A DNA stretch of 64,000 nucleotides from the NCBI RefSeq assembly GCF_000392615.1, contig NZ_KB933398.1, forward strand, positions 1-64,000, read 5' to 3'. Within the stretch, counting starts at the first letter, position 1. Each line of letters starts with the position of its first letter. A program made the translations under genes and the position numbers. Origin of the DNA: Lysinibacillus sphaericus OT4b.31. Its GTDB lineage: Bacteria > Bacillota > Bacilli > Bacillales_A > Planococcaceae. The notes under the pieces are model-generated. The model ran no database searches, was not told where the DNA came from, and saw only the letters and a program-made list of their open reading frames with translations. This document shows positions 1 through 11,364 of this stretch, one piece after another.

Positions 1-294
1 ATAGCTGGCTGTTTTTTTATATAGTAAAATAATAATGAAAAACGCAAATAATTAAAAGAAAAGGCTGCAAAACTTCTATAAAAGAGTATTATCGAGTAAT
101 AATTACATATTTAATTTCATTTTGTGACACTATAAGTAGTATTCCAAAATGAAATAACTTGTTTTGAGCGCTTGGTTTTCTCATTTGTTCACTATTATTA
201 CTTTAAGTTAAGAAATAACTTCTTTCTAATTGGAAATTAGGGGATAAAATTTGATATAATAAAAAGTCTGAATTGTCTTTCTTTAATAAGTTTC
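1..294. other. AT-rich noncoding region upstream of guaB
   Basis: No gene is visible here. The first 20 bases end in a T-run (about 11-18) and look like the tail of a terminator belonging to something left of the window. The rest is very AT-rich. A TATAAT hexamer lies at 255-260 but has no convincing -35 partner. Confidence 0.5.
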
Positions 295-323
295 TTGACA
301 GTAGCATGACACGTTGTTAATCT
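295..323 (+). promoter_or_regulatory. Likely sigma-A promoter of guaB
   Basis: TTGACA at 295-300 and TAATCT at 318-323 are separated by 17 bp and lie about 40 bp before the guaB start. The -35 is perfect and the -10 matches four of six. No purine riboswitch is visible in the short leader. Confidence 0.65.
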
Positions 324-349
324 TACAATTAATATTCTTTTAACTATAG

Positions 350-1828
<1,479 letters not shown>

Positions 1829-1848
1829 TATATTGTTAGCAACTTTTA

Positions 1849-1891
1849 TGCTCTCGTATCGTCTACAAAGATGGCACGAGAGCATTTTTTT
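1849..1891 (+). terminator. Terminator after guaB
   Basis: Perfect 9-bp arms, TGCTCTCGT (1849-1857) and ACGAGAGCA (1876-1884), are followed by seven T. Confidence 0.85.
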
Positions 1892-1970
1892 ATGATAGAG
1901 ATTGCGCACGTACGATAATATCTATGATAAAATTATCGAGGACAAGATTATTTATTGGAGGGCTTTGAAG

Positions 1971-3302
1971 GTGAAAAAGACAATGAACACCGTATTACGT
2001 TTGCTCCTAGTTCCTGCTCTGTTATTTAGTATGTTTGCGGGAATTCCTGCGAAGGCGAATGCAGAATCAGGTTTAGGACTACACGTGGATGCTGCGATTT
2101 TAATTGACGCAGATTCAGGAAAAATTTTATATGAAGAAAATGCAGATACTTCACTAGGTATTGCGAGTATGACAAAAATGATGACTGAATACCTGTTATT
2201 GGAAGCAATTGATGCAGGTACAGTTAAGTGGGATCAGGAATATAACGTAACAGATTATACGTATCGTATGTCTCAAAACCGTGCATTAAGTAATGTACCA
2301 TTGCGTAGAGATGGAACTTACACAATTCGTGAGTTATATGAAGCGATGGCTATTTACTCTGCAAATGCTGCTACAGTGGCTATTGCAGAAACCATTGCAG
2401 GAACTGAAACTGAGTTTTTAAAACTAATGAATAAAAAAGCAGAAGAGCTTGGTCTTACAGGCTATAAATTTGTGAATTCTACTGGTCTTAACAATGCAGA
2501 TTTATTTGGTATGCATCCAGCTGGTACTGGACCAGAAGATGAAAACGTAATGCCTGCTAAATCTGTAGCCAAATTAGCATATCATTTACTAAAAGATCAT
2601 CCAAATGTATTAGAAACGTCTAAAATTGCAAAAAAGACGTTCCGTGAAGGTACAGATGATAAAATTGAAATGTCTAACTGGAACTTTATGTTACCTGGAC
2701 TAATATTCCAATATGAGGGCGTAGACGGATTAAAAACAGGTACAACAAACTTTGCAGGACATTGCATTACAGGTACTGCAGAGCGCAATGGTACACGTTT
2801 GATTTCTGTTGTTATGAAGGCTGTAGATGCAAATGGACAAACCTCTAAAAGAGCTCGCTTTGATGAAACAGCTAAATTATTTAACTATGGCTTCTCACAA
2901 TTCTCGAAACAAGAAATTATTCCAGCGAACTATAAGTTTAAAGATCAAGAAACAGTAAAAGTTACGAAAGGGAAAGAAAACAAAGTAGCGATTGCTGTTA
3001 AAGAACCAGTTTCATTTATGATTAAGTCATCTGAGAAAGATTTATATAAACCTAAATTAGAATTAGATAAAAAGAGTCTGGAAGCTGGAGTGAAAAAAGA
3101 TACTGTTGTTGGTAAGGTCGTTATTGAGCGCACAGAAGGCACAGATTACGGCTTTATTGATGGCAAGGACCTTTCAGCCGATGTTGTCACTACAGAGGCT
3201 GTGGAGCGTGCTAGTGGTATCTCACTATTCTTCCAAGGGATCGGGAGCTTCTTCGGTAATCTATGGGGCGGCATTTCTGATTTCGTTGGCGGTTTATTTT
3301 AA
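1971..3302 (+). CDS. dacA: D-alanyl-D-alanine carboxypeptidase (PBP5 type)
   Basis: DacA trims the terminal D-Ala from peptidoglycan pentapeptides outside the membrane. I chose the GTG at 1971 (443 aa) because GGAGGG sits 8 bp upstream and the protein then opens with a typical signal peptide (KK, hydrophobic core LLLVPALLFSMFAG, cleavage near AKANA). An in-frame upstream start at 1902 would add 23 residues without a ribosome site. Active-site motifs are present: SMTK at Ser66-Lys69, SAN at Ser130, KTG at Lys255. A C-terminal PBP5 beta domain and an amphipathic membrane anchor (residues about 415-443) follow. Gene order guaB-dacA is conserved in Bacillaceae. Confidence 0.95.
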   Translation: MKKTMNTVLRLLLVPALLFSMFAGIPAKANAESGLGLHVDAAILIDADSGKILYEENADTSLGIASMTKMMTEYLLLEAIDAGTVKWDQEYNVTDYTYRMSQNRALSNVPLRRDGTYTIRELYEAMAIYSANAATVAIAETIAGTETEFLKLMNKKAEELGLTGYKFVNSTGLNNADLFGMHPAGTGPEDENVMPAKSVAKLAYHLLKDHPNVLETSKIAKKTFREGTDDKIEMSNWNFMLPGLIFQYEGVDGLKTGTTNFAGHCITGTAERNGTRLISVVMKAVDANGQTSKRARFDETAKLFNYGFSQFSKQEIIPANYKFKDQETVKVTKGKENKVAIAVKEPVSFMIKSSEKDLYKPKLELDKKSLEAGVKKDTVVGKVVIERTEGTDYGFIDGKDLSADVVTTEAVERASGISLFFQGIGSFFGNLWGGISDFVGGLF

Positions 3303-3317
3303 AAATTAATGTAGAAG

Positions 3318-3357
3318 GAACACGCAGATGTTTAAAAAACATGGCGTGTTCTTTTTT
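3318..3357 (+). terminator. Terminator after dacA
   Basis: Arms GAACACGC (3318-3325) and GCGTGTTC (3344-3351) are followed by six T. Confidence 0.85.
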
Positions 3358-3408
3358 CACGTTTTATGAGTTTCTTGCATACGCTATTAGTTGAAAGGAT
3401 GTGGCTAA

Positions 3409-5247
3409 ATGTGTGGCATTACAGGGTGGGCTAGCTTCCAAAGGGATTTGCGTAATAGTGGTCAAATATTGAAGTCAATGACGCAAACGTTAAATAAAAG
3501 AGGACCAGATGATGAAAATACTTGGTGTAGTGAACATATTGCATTTGGCCATCGACGGTTAGCAGTTATAGATTTAATCGGTGGAAAGCAACCGATGAAA
3601 AAAATACACGATGGTGAAAACTATGTCATTACATATAATGGCGAGCTGTATAATACGGAAGAAATACGAAAAGAGCTGCAAAAGAGAGGGTATGTGTTTG
3701 CAACGTATTCAGATACTGAAGTTCTTTTAACCGCTTATATTGAATGGAAAGAGCAATGTGTTGATTTTTTAAATGGTATATTTGCTTTTGGTGTGTGGGA
3801 TGAAGCGGCACAATCACTTTTTTTATGCCGGGATCGTTTAGGTGTAAAACCGTTGTATTATACAGAGCAGCAGGATAGTCTGCTTTTTGCCTCAGAGGTG
3901 AAGGCATTATTGGCCCATCCAACAGTTCAACCAATCGTTAATATAGAAGGGCTAGCCAATATTATGGCTGTAGGTCCATCTAGAGCTCCTGGAAAGTCAC
4001 TATTCCAAAATATTAATGAATTACGTCCCGGATATGCTATGCGCTTCTCTAGAGAAGGAGTACGTATATGGCAGTATTGGCAGCTTCAAAGCAAAAAACA
4101 TGAAGAATCTTTAAATGAAACGATTGACCAAGTACGTTTTTTACTAATAGATGCCATTGAACGTCAGCTTATATCAGATGTACCAATTTGTACTTTTCTT
4201 TCAGGTGGACTAGATTCAAGTATTATTACGGGTATTGCTGCGAATACGTTTCAACAACAAAATAAAGGCAAGCTTCATACGTACTCAATTGACTACGAGG
4301 ACAATGAACGCTTCTTTAATCCACATGCTTTTCAAGTGTCCACAGACACATATTGGATTCAAAAAATGAAAGATACATTTGATACAACTCACCATGCAGA
4401 AGAAATATCACAGCAACGGTTAATTGATCTATTAGTAGAAGCTGTAGTTGTAAGAGATTCACCGGGGATGGCTGATGTTGACTCGTCGTTATTATGGTTT
4501 TGCCGAGAAATTAAAAAAGATTTTACAGTCGCTTTATCGGGTGAATGTGCCGATGAAATTTTCGGTGGCTATCCGTGGTTTACAGAAACAACTTCAGGCT
4601 TTCCGTGGATTCGATCATTGCCTGAAAGATCTGCCTTGTTGCGAGAGGAATGGCGTAAAAAGTTATCTCTGGAATCATATGCACAGCAAGTATATGCACA
4701 AACAATTAGTGAAGTACCTCACTTAGAGGGGGAAAATAACGAGGAGTCAAAGCGTCGTGAGATGTTTTATTTAAATATGGTGTGGTTTATGCAAACATTA
4801 CTAGAACGAAAAGACCGTATGAGCATGGGGGCGAGTTTAGAAGTGCGTGTACCGTTTGCTGATCACCGTCTTGTAGAGTATGCATGGAATATTCCTTGGG
4901 AAATGAAAAATCTAGAGGGCAAGGAAAAGGGGTTACTTCGAAAAGCAATGGAACATTTATTGCCTGAGGAAGTATTATATCGAAAAAAGAATCCCTATCC
5001 GAAAACCTACCATCCTGTTTACACAACTGGCGTTCAAAAATGGTTGAGAGACATAATGAGCGATAAAAATTCTATTCTACATGAATTATTTGAACGACGA
5101 AAATTATTGGAGCTTATTGAAACGGGAGGTAATACCTTCAAGGTGCCTTGGTACGGACAATTAATGGCAGGCCCTCAGCTACTTGCCTATTTAGGGCAAA
5201 TACATGTGTGGTTTGAGCATTATGATATTCAACTGAAGGAATCTTAA
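3409..5247 (+). CDS. asnB: Asparagine synthase, glutamine-hydrolysing
   Basis: This cytosolic enzyme makes asparagine from aspartate, ATP and glutamine. The start is fixed by MCGITGW, since Cys2 becomes the N-terminal nucleophile of the class II glutaminase domain (residues 1 to about 210). The C-terminal synthetase domain carries the pyrophosphate loop SGGLDSS (265-271) and the motif SGECADEIFGGYPWF. At 612 residues it is closest in length to B. subtilis AsnO (about 614) rather than AsnB, so paralogue naming is uncertain although the reaction is not. It is a single gene between two terminators, preceded by GAAAGGATG. It is not at this locus in B. subtilis. Confidence 0.92.
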   Translation: MCGITGWASFQRDLRNSGQILKSMTQTLNKRGPDDENTWCSEHIAFGHRRLAVIDLIGGKQPMKKIHDGENYVITYNGELYNTEEIRKELQKRGYVFATYSDTEVLLTAYIEWKEQCVDFLNGIFAFGVWDEAAQSLFLCRDRLGVKPLYYTEQQDSLLFASEVKALLAHPTVQPIVNIEGLANIMAVGPSRAPGKSLFQNINELRPGYAMRFSREGVRIWQYWQLQSKKHEESLNETIDQVRFLLIDAIERQLISDVPICTFLSGGLDSSIITGIAANTFQQQNKGKLHTYSIDYEDNERFFNPHAFQVSTDTYWIQKMKDTFDTTHHAEEISQQRLIDLLVEAVVVRDSPGMADVDSSLLWFCREIKKDFTVALSGECADEIFGGYPWFTETTSGFPWIRSLPERSALLREEWRKKLSLESYAQQVYAQTISEVPHLEGENNEESKRREMFYLNMVWFMQTLLERKDRMSMGASLEVRVPFADHRLVEYAWNIPWEMKNLEGKEKGLLRKAMEHLLPEEVLYRKKNPYPKTYHPVYTTGVQKWLRDIMSDKNSILHELFERRKLLELIETGGNTFKVPWYGQLMAGPQLLAYLGQIHVWFEHYDIQLKES

Positions 5248-5255
5248 AAAGAAAC

Positions 5256-5301
5256 AACCATCCGATCCCTTTTTTAGGGAAATGGATGGTTTATTTTTTG
5301 T
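5256..5301. terminator. Bidirectional terminator between asnB and pdxR
   Basis: Arms AACCATCC (5256-5263) and GGATGGTT (5285-5292), with an inner ATCCCT/AGGGA extension, lie between two convergent genes. T-rich sequence follows on the plus strand. Confidence 0.75.
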
Positions 5302-5310
5302 TACTTTCAG

Positions 5311-6720
5311 TTAGTGATCCCGCCGTATGTCCCAACAATCCATGAGTCTCACAATAGAAGCTTCGATTTGGTGAACAGGAATACCACCAAAGCCTAGTAA
5401 AAACTGTGCTTGTGTAGAGAGTAGTCCATCCAGGCGATAATCCGATAAAGGATAAATACCAATTCCTGCATTGTTGGCGTGCTGCTGTAATTGTTTTTCT
5501 GATAAAGAATGTTGAACATTGAGTAAGACATGCATACCTGCCTGCTCACCGGTCATCTTAACTTGTGAAGAATAGTTTTCTAAAATAGTAGTTAGCTTAT
5601 CATGCTTTTTGCGATACACTTTTCGCATCCGATTTAAATGCTTAGAAAAATGGCCGTCCCGCATAAAATTTGCTACGATATGCTGATCAAACCTTGGCAC
5701 TGTTGAGGAGTAATAGTTAAAAACATCGTTATAAGTTGCAAGCAGTTTTGGTGGCAGCACAAAATAAGCGACACGTAAGGACGGCATTAACGATTTTGTA
5801 AAAGTACTCATATAGATGACTTTATCGTTACGATCTAATGCTTGAAGCGCTGGAATTGGTTTCCCAGTATAACGAAATTCAGAGTCATAATCATCCTCGA
5901 TAATATAACGGGAAGGGCTCTGTGCTGCCCAATTCAATGCTTGAGCTCGTCTTGTTGCAGATAATACGGCACCAGTAGGAAATTGGTGGGATGGTGTTAT
6001 ATAAACAACATCAGCACTTGTTTTTTCGAGGGCATGAATAACAATTCCTTCAGCATCGACTTCTATGGGTAAAACCATTCTCTTGTGTTGCGAAAACATC
6101 CGGTGCACAGTTGGATAACCTGGGTTTTCAAGTGCAAAGCAAGTATCTTCGCTGAAGAGACGTAATATCATTGGCAGAAGTTGTTCCGTACCAGAGCCAA
6201 TAACAATTTGTTCAGGGCTGCAGACAACTCCGCGTGATTGGTATAAATAATGAGCAATTTCCGTACGCAATGCTCGTTCTCCTTGCGGCTCCCCTGTTAA
6301 TAATAAATCCTTTGAAGCATCATCAAAAAGGTCTCTCGCGTATTTGCGCCATGTTTGAAAGGGAAAGGCATCAATATCAATAGAACCAGGGTTAAAATCA
6401 ATCATGTAAGATTTTTTCTTTGGCTGTTCGTTTAAGAAAGTGGTGGTGTCTTGTTGAATATACGGTAGTTCATCAATTTCCTCTACAAAATAGCCAACCC
6501 GTGATTTTGACATAATATAGCCCTCAGCAAGTAATTGAGCATAAGCAATTTCAATAGTTGTTTGGGAAATGTTTAAAAAATCTGCTAATTTTCGCTTCGA
6601 CGGCAATTTTTCACCGACGGCAATTTTCTTCGTAATAATGGCTTCTTTTATACCACTATAAAGCTGATCGTAGAGGGGTTTACCGCCATCTTTTTCAAGT
6701 TCAAATAATAGCATGTCCAT
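5311..6720 (-). CDS. pdxR: MocR-family (GntR/aminotransferase) regulator, probably PdxR
   Basis: The 469-residue protein has an N-terminal GntR winged helix (about 10-80, with LPSKRKLADFLNISQTTIE) joined to a class I aminotransferase-like domain. The PLP-binding lysine is expected at Lys309 in STFTKSLMPSLR, with IIEDDYDSEF ahead of it. Regulators of this class sense PLP and control vitamin B6 genes in Listeria, Corynebacterium and others. This one is divergent from pdxS with only 105 bp between start codons, which makes PdxR the best reading. The B. subtilis pdxST locus lacks such a neighbour. The fold is certain; the effector and target are inferred from position. Confidence 0.85.
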   Translation of the reverse strand: MDMLLFELEKDGGKPLYDQLYSGIKEAIITKKIAVGEKLPSKRKLADFLNISQTTIEIAYAQLLAEGYIMSKSRVGYFVEEIDELPYIQQDTTTFLNEQPKKKSYMIDFNPGSIDIDAFPFQTWRKYARDLFDDASKDLLLTGEPQGERALRTEIAHYLYQSRGVVCSPEQIVIGSGTEQLLPMILRLFSEDTCFALENPGYPTVHRMFSQHKRMVLPIEVDAEGIVIHALEKTSADVVYITPSHQFPTGAVLSATRRAQALNWAAQSPSRYIIEDDYDSEFRYTGKPIPALQALDRNDKVIYMSTFTKSLMPSLRVAYFVLPPKLLATYNDVFNYYSSTVPRFDQHIVANFMRDGHFSKHLNRMRKVYRKKHDKLTTILENYSSQVKMTGEQAGMHVLLNVQHSLSEKQLQQHANNAGIGIYPLSDYRLDGLLSTQAQFLLGFGGIPVHQIEASIVRLMDCWDIRRDH

Positions 6721-6825
6721 GTTAAATAATTCTCCTGACCTTATGATTATTTTATAAACTGAATATTTTTATATGGTCAATTTCTATTATACTAAATTTC
6801 ATCATGAAGGTGGAGGTTAGAGAAT
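6721..6825. promoter_or_regulatory. Divergent pdxR/pdxS promoter region
   Basis: On the minus strand TTGACC (complement of 6775-6780) and TTATAA (complement of 6752-6757) are 17 bp apart and would drive pdxR. On the plus strand TATACT (6788-6793) is a candidate -10 for pdxS with a poor -35, consistent with activation by PdxR. The pdxS ribosome site GGTGGAGG is at 6809-6816. Confidence 0.5.
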
Positions 6826-7710
6826 ATGAAACAAACAGGGACAGAGTTAGTAAAACGTGGGATGGCTGAAATGCAAAAGGGTGGCGTCATTATGGACGTT
6901 ATTAACGCTGAGCAGGCAAAAATTGCTGAGGCAGCAGGCGCTGTTGCTGTTATGGCATTAGAGCGAGTGCCTTCAGATATACGTAAGGCTGGTGGTGTGG
7001 CACGTATGGCAGATCCACGCATCGTAGAACAAGTAATGGGCGCGGTTTCTATACCTGTGATGGCAAAGGCACGTATTGGTCATATTGTAGAGGCACGTGT
7101 GTTAGAAGCAATGGGCGTTGATTATATTGACGAAAGTGAAGTCTTAACACCAGCAGATGAGGAATTCCATTTATTAAAGAGTGATTATACAGTACCTTTT
7201 GTTTGTGGTTGTCGTGATTTAGGAGAAGCGGCCCGTCGAATTGGAGAAGGCGCTTCAATGCTACGGACGAAGGGTGAGCCTGGGACAGGAAATATTGTAG
7301 AGGCAGTGCGTCATATTCGTAAGGTGAACGCACAAGTGCGTAAAGTCGTAGGTATGACCGAGGACGAATTAATGACCGAGGCTAAATTATTGGGTGCGCC
7401 ATTTGAGTTATTACGAGAAATTAAACGTCTTGGTTGTTTGCCAGTTGTAAACTTTGCCGCAGGAGGTGTTGCTACACCAGCGGATGCAGCATTAATGATG
7501 GAGTTAGGAGCTGATGGTGTATTTGTGGGTTCGGGTATTTTTAAATCAGAAAATCCTGAGAAGTTTGCCCGTGCTATTGTAGAAGCTACAACACATTACA
7601 AGGATTATAAGTTGATTGCGGACATTTCCAAAGAACTTGGTGTACCGATGAAAGGGATTGATATTGCACAGCTGAGCCAAAATGAACGTATGCAAGAACG
7701 AGGCTGGTAA
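6826..7710 (+). CDS. pdxS: Pyridoxal 5'-phosphate synthase lyase subunit
   Basis: PdxS condenses ribose 5-phosphate, glyceraldehyde 3-phosphate and ammonia into PLP. It forms a 12-mer decorated by PdxT glutaminase. The 294-residue sequence is full length and highly conserved, with the Schiff-base lysine Lys81 in [10 protein letters not shown] and the phosphate-binding [16 protein letters not shown] near the C-terminus. pdxT follows at once, its start one base beyond the pdxS stop, so the two are translationally linked. Confidence 0.97.
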   Translation: MKQTGTELVKRGMAEMQKGGVIMDVINAEQAKIAEAAGAVAVMALERVPSDIRKAGGVARMADPRIVEQVMGAVSIPVMAKARIGHIVEARVLEAMGVDYIDESEVLTPADEEFHLLKSDYTVPFVCGCRDLGEAARRIGEGASMLRTKGEPGTGNIVEAVRHIRKVNAQVRKVVGMTEDELMTEAKLLGAPFELLREIKRLGCLPVVNFAAGGVATPADAALMMELGADGVFVGSGIFKSENPEKFARAIVEATTHYKDYKLIADISKELGVPMKGIDIAQLSQNERMQERGW

Positions 7711-7711
7711 G

Positions 7712-8275
7712 ATGAAAAAGATTGGTGTGTTAGCTTTGCAGGGCGCGATACGAGAACATGCCCGAATGTTAGAGGTAATTGGTTACGAAGTTGTATTAGT
7801 AAAGCGTGAGAAGGATTTAGCAGAGCTCGACGGTCTTGTATTGCCAGGAGGAGAAAGTACAACGATGAGGAAGTTACTAAATCATTATGAGCTTTTAGAG
7901 CCAATTCGTGTACTTGCACAACAAGGTTTGCCGATGTTTGGTACTTGCGCAGGACTAATTTTATTGGCAAAGGAAGTAATGGATTATGAATCACATATAG
8001 GTGTGATGGATGTAGTGGTGGCTCGTAACTCTTATGGACGTCAGGTGGATAGCTTTGAGACTAAACTTGATATTCCGGCAATTGGTGACGCCATATCAGC
8101 GGTATTTATTCGTGCGCCGCATATTGTATCGGTTGGCGAGGGTGTTGAAATTCTAGCAGAGCATGATGGGAAGATTGTGTTGGCACGTGACGGCCATCTA
8201 CTAGGGTGCTCATTTCATCCAGAATTAACGACAGACCCACGCATCCTCGAATATTTTGTTACATCTATGGTGTGA
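7712..8275 (+). CDS. pdxT: Pyridoxal 5'-phosphate synthase glutaminase subunit
   Basis: PdxT releases ammonia from glutamine and channels it to PdxS. The start at 7712 (MKKIGVLALQG, 187 aa) matches the family. An upstream in-frame ATG at 7682 lies inside pdxS and is unlikely. The class I glutaminase features are present: LPGGEST near 44-50, nucleophile Cys79 in FGTCAG, and the His-Glu pair in FHPEL near the C-terminus. Confidence 0.96.
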   Translation: MKKIGVLALQGAIREHARMLEVIGYEVVLVKREKDLAELDGLVLPGGESTTMRKLLNHYELLEPIRVLAQQGLPMFGTCAGLILLAKEVMDYESHIGVMDVVVARNSYGRQVDSFETKLDIPAIGDAISAVFIRAPHIVSVGEGVEILAEHDGKIVLARDGHLLGCSFHPELTTDPRILEYFVTSMV

Positions 8276-8326
8276 CTTGCAAAATATCGTTTCATATAGT
8301 ACAGTATGGTTAAAATTTAAATAAGT

Positions 8327-8557
8327 GAACACGATGATGGGAAGTAGTAGCAAGCACGTTTTTTTTAGAGAGTCAGCGGGTGGTGGAAGCTGATAAAAGC
8401 ACTTGTGAATCCGTCCTGGAGTTGCGCAGCCGAAGTGAATAAAGTAGGCTGTCGCCGGTTGAAATGCCGTTATGAGATAAGTGGATTAGGCGAATGTCTA
8501 ATCAATTAGGGTGGCAACGCGGGTAGCTCTCGTCCCTTTCTGGGGATGAGGGCTTTT
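8327..8557 (+). promoter_or_regulatory. T-box riboswitch upstream of serS (serine specifier)
   Basis: The leader begins around GAACACGATGATGGG and has the AGAGAGTCAGCGG stem I element. It contains the T-box antiterminator sequence AGGGTGGCAACGCGGG (8508-8523) and ends in a GC-rich hairpin with a T-run (8527-8557). A TCC triplet at 8410-8412 followed by G is the likely specifier, which fits serine and the downstream serS. Uncharged tRNA-Ser would switch the terminator off. The class is secure; the exact specifier is inferred. Confidence 0.9.
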
Positions 8558-8614
8558 TTGTGTTCAATTTTAAAAGCTACTCCCATCATTATGAATCTAC
8601 TGGAGGTATGAACA

Positions 8615-9895
8615 ATGTTAGATATTAAACGCGTCCGAGACAATTTCGCGGAAATTAAAGAAATGTTGTTAACACGCAATGAAGATTTAGGAAACTTAGA
8701 CGATTTTGATGGTCTAGATGCAAAACGTCGTGAATTAATTGCTAAAACGGAAGAGCTTAAAGCAGAACGTAATAAAGTATCTGAGCAAATTTCTGTGATG
8801 AAGCGTAACAAAGAAAATGCAGATGAAGTAATTGCACGTATGCGTCAGGTTGGAGACGAAATTAAAGAGCTAGACACACAGTTAAATGATGTAGAAGACC
8901 GTTTTAAAGATATGATGATGCGCTTACCAAATATTCCGCACGAATCTGTACCTGTTGGGACAACAGAAGATGACAATGTTGAAGTATTACAATGGGGTGA
9001 AGTGCCGACTTTTGATTTTGAAATCAAAGCACACTGGGACATTGCTACGGAACTTCAAATTGTAGATTTTGAACGCGGTGCAAAAGTAACAGGTAGTCGC
9101 TTCTTATTCTATCGTGGGCTTGGTGCTCGTTTGGAACGTGCATTAATGAGCTTTATGATGGATTTACATGCTGAAGAGCATGGCTATGAAGAACTGCTAC
9201 CTCCTGTTATTGTAAATCGTGATAGCTTAACAGGTACGGGACAATTACCTAAATTTGAAGAGGATGTCTTCAAATTAGATGATACAGATTATTTCATGAT
9301 TCCAACGGCAGAAGTGCCAGTCACAAACTTCTACAGAGATGAAATTCTCTCTATGGAAGCTTTACCACAGGGCTTTGCAGCATATAGTGCTTGCTTCCGT
9401 TCAGAAGCGGGTTCAGCAGGTCGCGATACGCGTGGTTTAATTCGCCAGCATCAATTTAACAAAGTAGAATTAGTTCGATTTGTAAAACCTGAAGAATCTT
9501 ATGAACAACTAGAGCTATTAACAGGTCATGCTGAGAAAGTACTGCAACTATTAGGTTTACCTTATCGTAAATTAAAAATGTGTACAGCTGATTTAGGCTT
9601 TACAGCTGCGAAAAAATACGATTTAGAGGTATGGATTCCAGCACAAAATATGTACCGAGAAATCTCTTCTTGCTCAAACTTTGAGGATTTCCAAGCGCGT
9701 CGTGCAAATATTCGTTTCCGTCGTGAGCCAAATGCAAAACCAGAGTACGTACACACATTAAACGGTTCAGGTCTGGCAATTGGTCGTACAGTAGCTGCAA
9801 TCCTAGAAAACTATCAGCAAGCCGACGGAAGCGTCGTGATACCAGAAGTATTAGTTCCATATATGGGTGGTAAGAAAGTGATTGCCCCTAAATAA
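8615..9895 (+). CDS. serS: Seryl-tRNA synthetase
   Basis: SerRS charges tRNA-Ser. The 426 residues comprise an N-terminal coiled-coil arm that grips the long variable arm of tRNA-Ser (about 1-105, rich in K/E heptads) and a class II catalytic core. Core motifs include [13 protein letters not shown], the motif 2 region [21 protein letters not shown] and the motif 3 region [18 protein letters not shown] lies 8 bp before the ATG. It is preceded by the T-box leader and followed by a strong terminator. Confidence 0.97.
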   Translation: MLDIKRVRDNFAEIKEMLLTRNEDLGNLDDFDGLDAKRRELIAKTEELKAERNKVSEQISVMKRNKENADEVIARMRQVGDEIKELDTQLNDVEDRFKDMMMRLPNIPHESVPVGTTEDDNVEVLQWGEVPTFDFEIKAHWDIATELQIVDFERGAKVTGSRFLFYRGLGARLERALMSFMMDLHAEEHGYEELLPPVIVNRDSLTGTGQLPKFEEDVFKLDDTDYFMIPTAEVPVTNFYRDEILSMEALPQGFAAYSACFRSEAGSAGRDTRGLIRQHQFNKVELVRFVKPEESYEQLELLTGHAEKVLQLLGLPYRKLKMCTADLGFTAAKKYDLEVWIPAQNMYREISSCSNFEDFQARRANIRFRREPNAKPEYVHTLNGSGLAIGRTVAAILENYQQADGSVVIPEVLVPYMGGKKVIAPK

Positions 9896-10001
9896 TCAAG
9901 TCGGCTCTGTACTAAAAGCAAAGCGGCAAGGACAAAAAAGCGGCGTTGTGATACCTGACACCGTAAATGGGCGATAAAAATTCTTTGCCCCCAGTAAATT
10001 C

Positions 10002-10048
10002 AACTACTTTAGTGTGCTTATCTCGAAAGTTACCTAAAGTAGTTTTTT
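10002..10048 (+). terminator. Terminator after serS
   Basis: Perfect 11-bp arms AACTACTTTAG (10002-10012) and CTAAAGTAGTT (10034-10044) run into six T. The 9896-10001 stretch before it holds nothing I recognise. Confidence 0.8.
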
Positions 10049-10184
10049 GTGTTATTAATGTTCATAAAAATTCTAGATATTTTTTATACTTGAGTCAATT
10101 TAAGAAATGCCATGCACGCAAATAACATGGCCTATCAAGAAGCAATTATTTCATTATATGGTTATGCCCATATCAAAAAAAAAC

Positions 10185-10262
10185 AGCCAGACACTCTTCA
10201 GTTCCTGTCGCTTCGCTTTCGTGTAGTGACATATTGCTACTTCAGAGTGTTTGGCTTTTTTT
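10185..10262. terminator. Long hairpin terminator downstream of tadA
   Basis: Arms AGCCAGACACTCT (10185-10197) and AGAGTGTTTGGCT (10244-10256) match with one mismatch. An A-run on one side and a T-run on the other allow termination in both directions. The remaining 9896-10264 gap has no gene. Confidence 0.65.
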
Positions 10263-10264
10263 AT

Positions 10265-10792
<528 letters not shown>

Positions 10793-10874
10793 TTAAGGGT
10801 AGTGTATCATGCGTTTTATTTTATTATCAAATTGGATTATTATATAAAGTTTGTTTCCATTTATTTCTTTTATA

Positions 10875-10930
10875 TTGACATTCCTTATCGAAGCATTTAT
10901 ATTTATATATGAATACATGCTCATATATAA
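10875..10930 (+). promoter_or_regulatory. Zinc-regulated promoter and CzrA-type operator
   Basis: TTGACA (10875-10880) and TATATT (10898-10903) are 17 bp apart. Starting at the -10, a perfect inverted repeat has arms TTATATATGA (10903-10912) and TCATATATAA (10921-10930) around 8 bp. The TATATGAA..TTCATATA-like layout is typical of ArsR/SmtB zinc sensor operators. It covers the expected transcription start, so a bound repressor would block initiation. Confidence 0.85.
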
Positions 10931-10957
10931 ATATAGATGCTTGGGGGTACATTATAC

Positions 10958-11299
10958 ATGACTGATGAAATTAAAAGAGGTAATGCAGAAGGACAATTTG
11001 AGAAGGAGCAACACTTGGACGAAGAAACACTATTTGTCGTTTCTCAAACGTTCAAAGCGTTAAGTGATCCTACAAGAATACGGATCTTAAACTTATTATG
11101 TACAGATGAACATTCGGTCAACGACATAGCCGAAATTTTAGATTTAAGTCAATCAACTGTGTCACATCAATTACGTTTTTTGAAAAATTTACGATTAGTG
11201 AAATTTAGAAGAGAGGGCACTACACTTTATTACTCTAAAGATGATGACCACATTATGAATTTATTGAAGCAAGCAATTGAACATGCTACGCACAATTAG
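10958..11299 (+). CDS. czrA: ArsR/SmtB-family zinc-responsive repressor (CzrA type)
   Basis: This is a 113-residue winged-helix repressor if started at ATG 10958, about 10 bp after GGGGG. An upstream in-frame start (10937) overlaps the operator region. The helix-turn-helix is [22 protein letters not shown]. The alpha-5 metal site is complete: Asp-x-His then His-x2-His with the CzrA spacing (DDH, then 11 residues to H, then x2 and H in EHATH). This predicts Zn(II)/Co(II) sensing. It is followed by a CDF zinc exporter, so the pair forms an autoregulated efflux operon. Confidence 0.88.
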   Translation: MTDEIKRGNAEGQFEKEQHLDEETLFVVSQTFKALSDPTRIRILNLLCTDEHSVNDIAEILDLSQSTVSHQLRFLKNLRLVKFRREGTTLYYSKDDDHIMNLLKQAIEHATHN

Positions 11300-11364
11300 G
11301 CTTTTCTTATTGATGGGGACAATTGATAAAAGTACAGACGGAAACGAACAATGGAGGGATAGAC

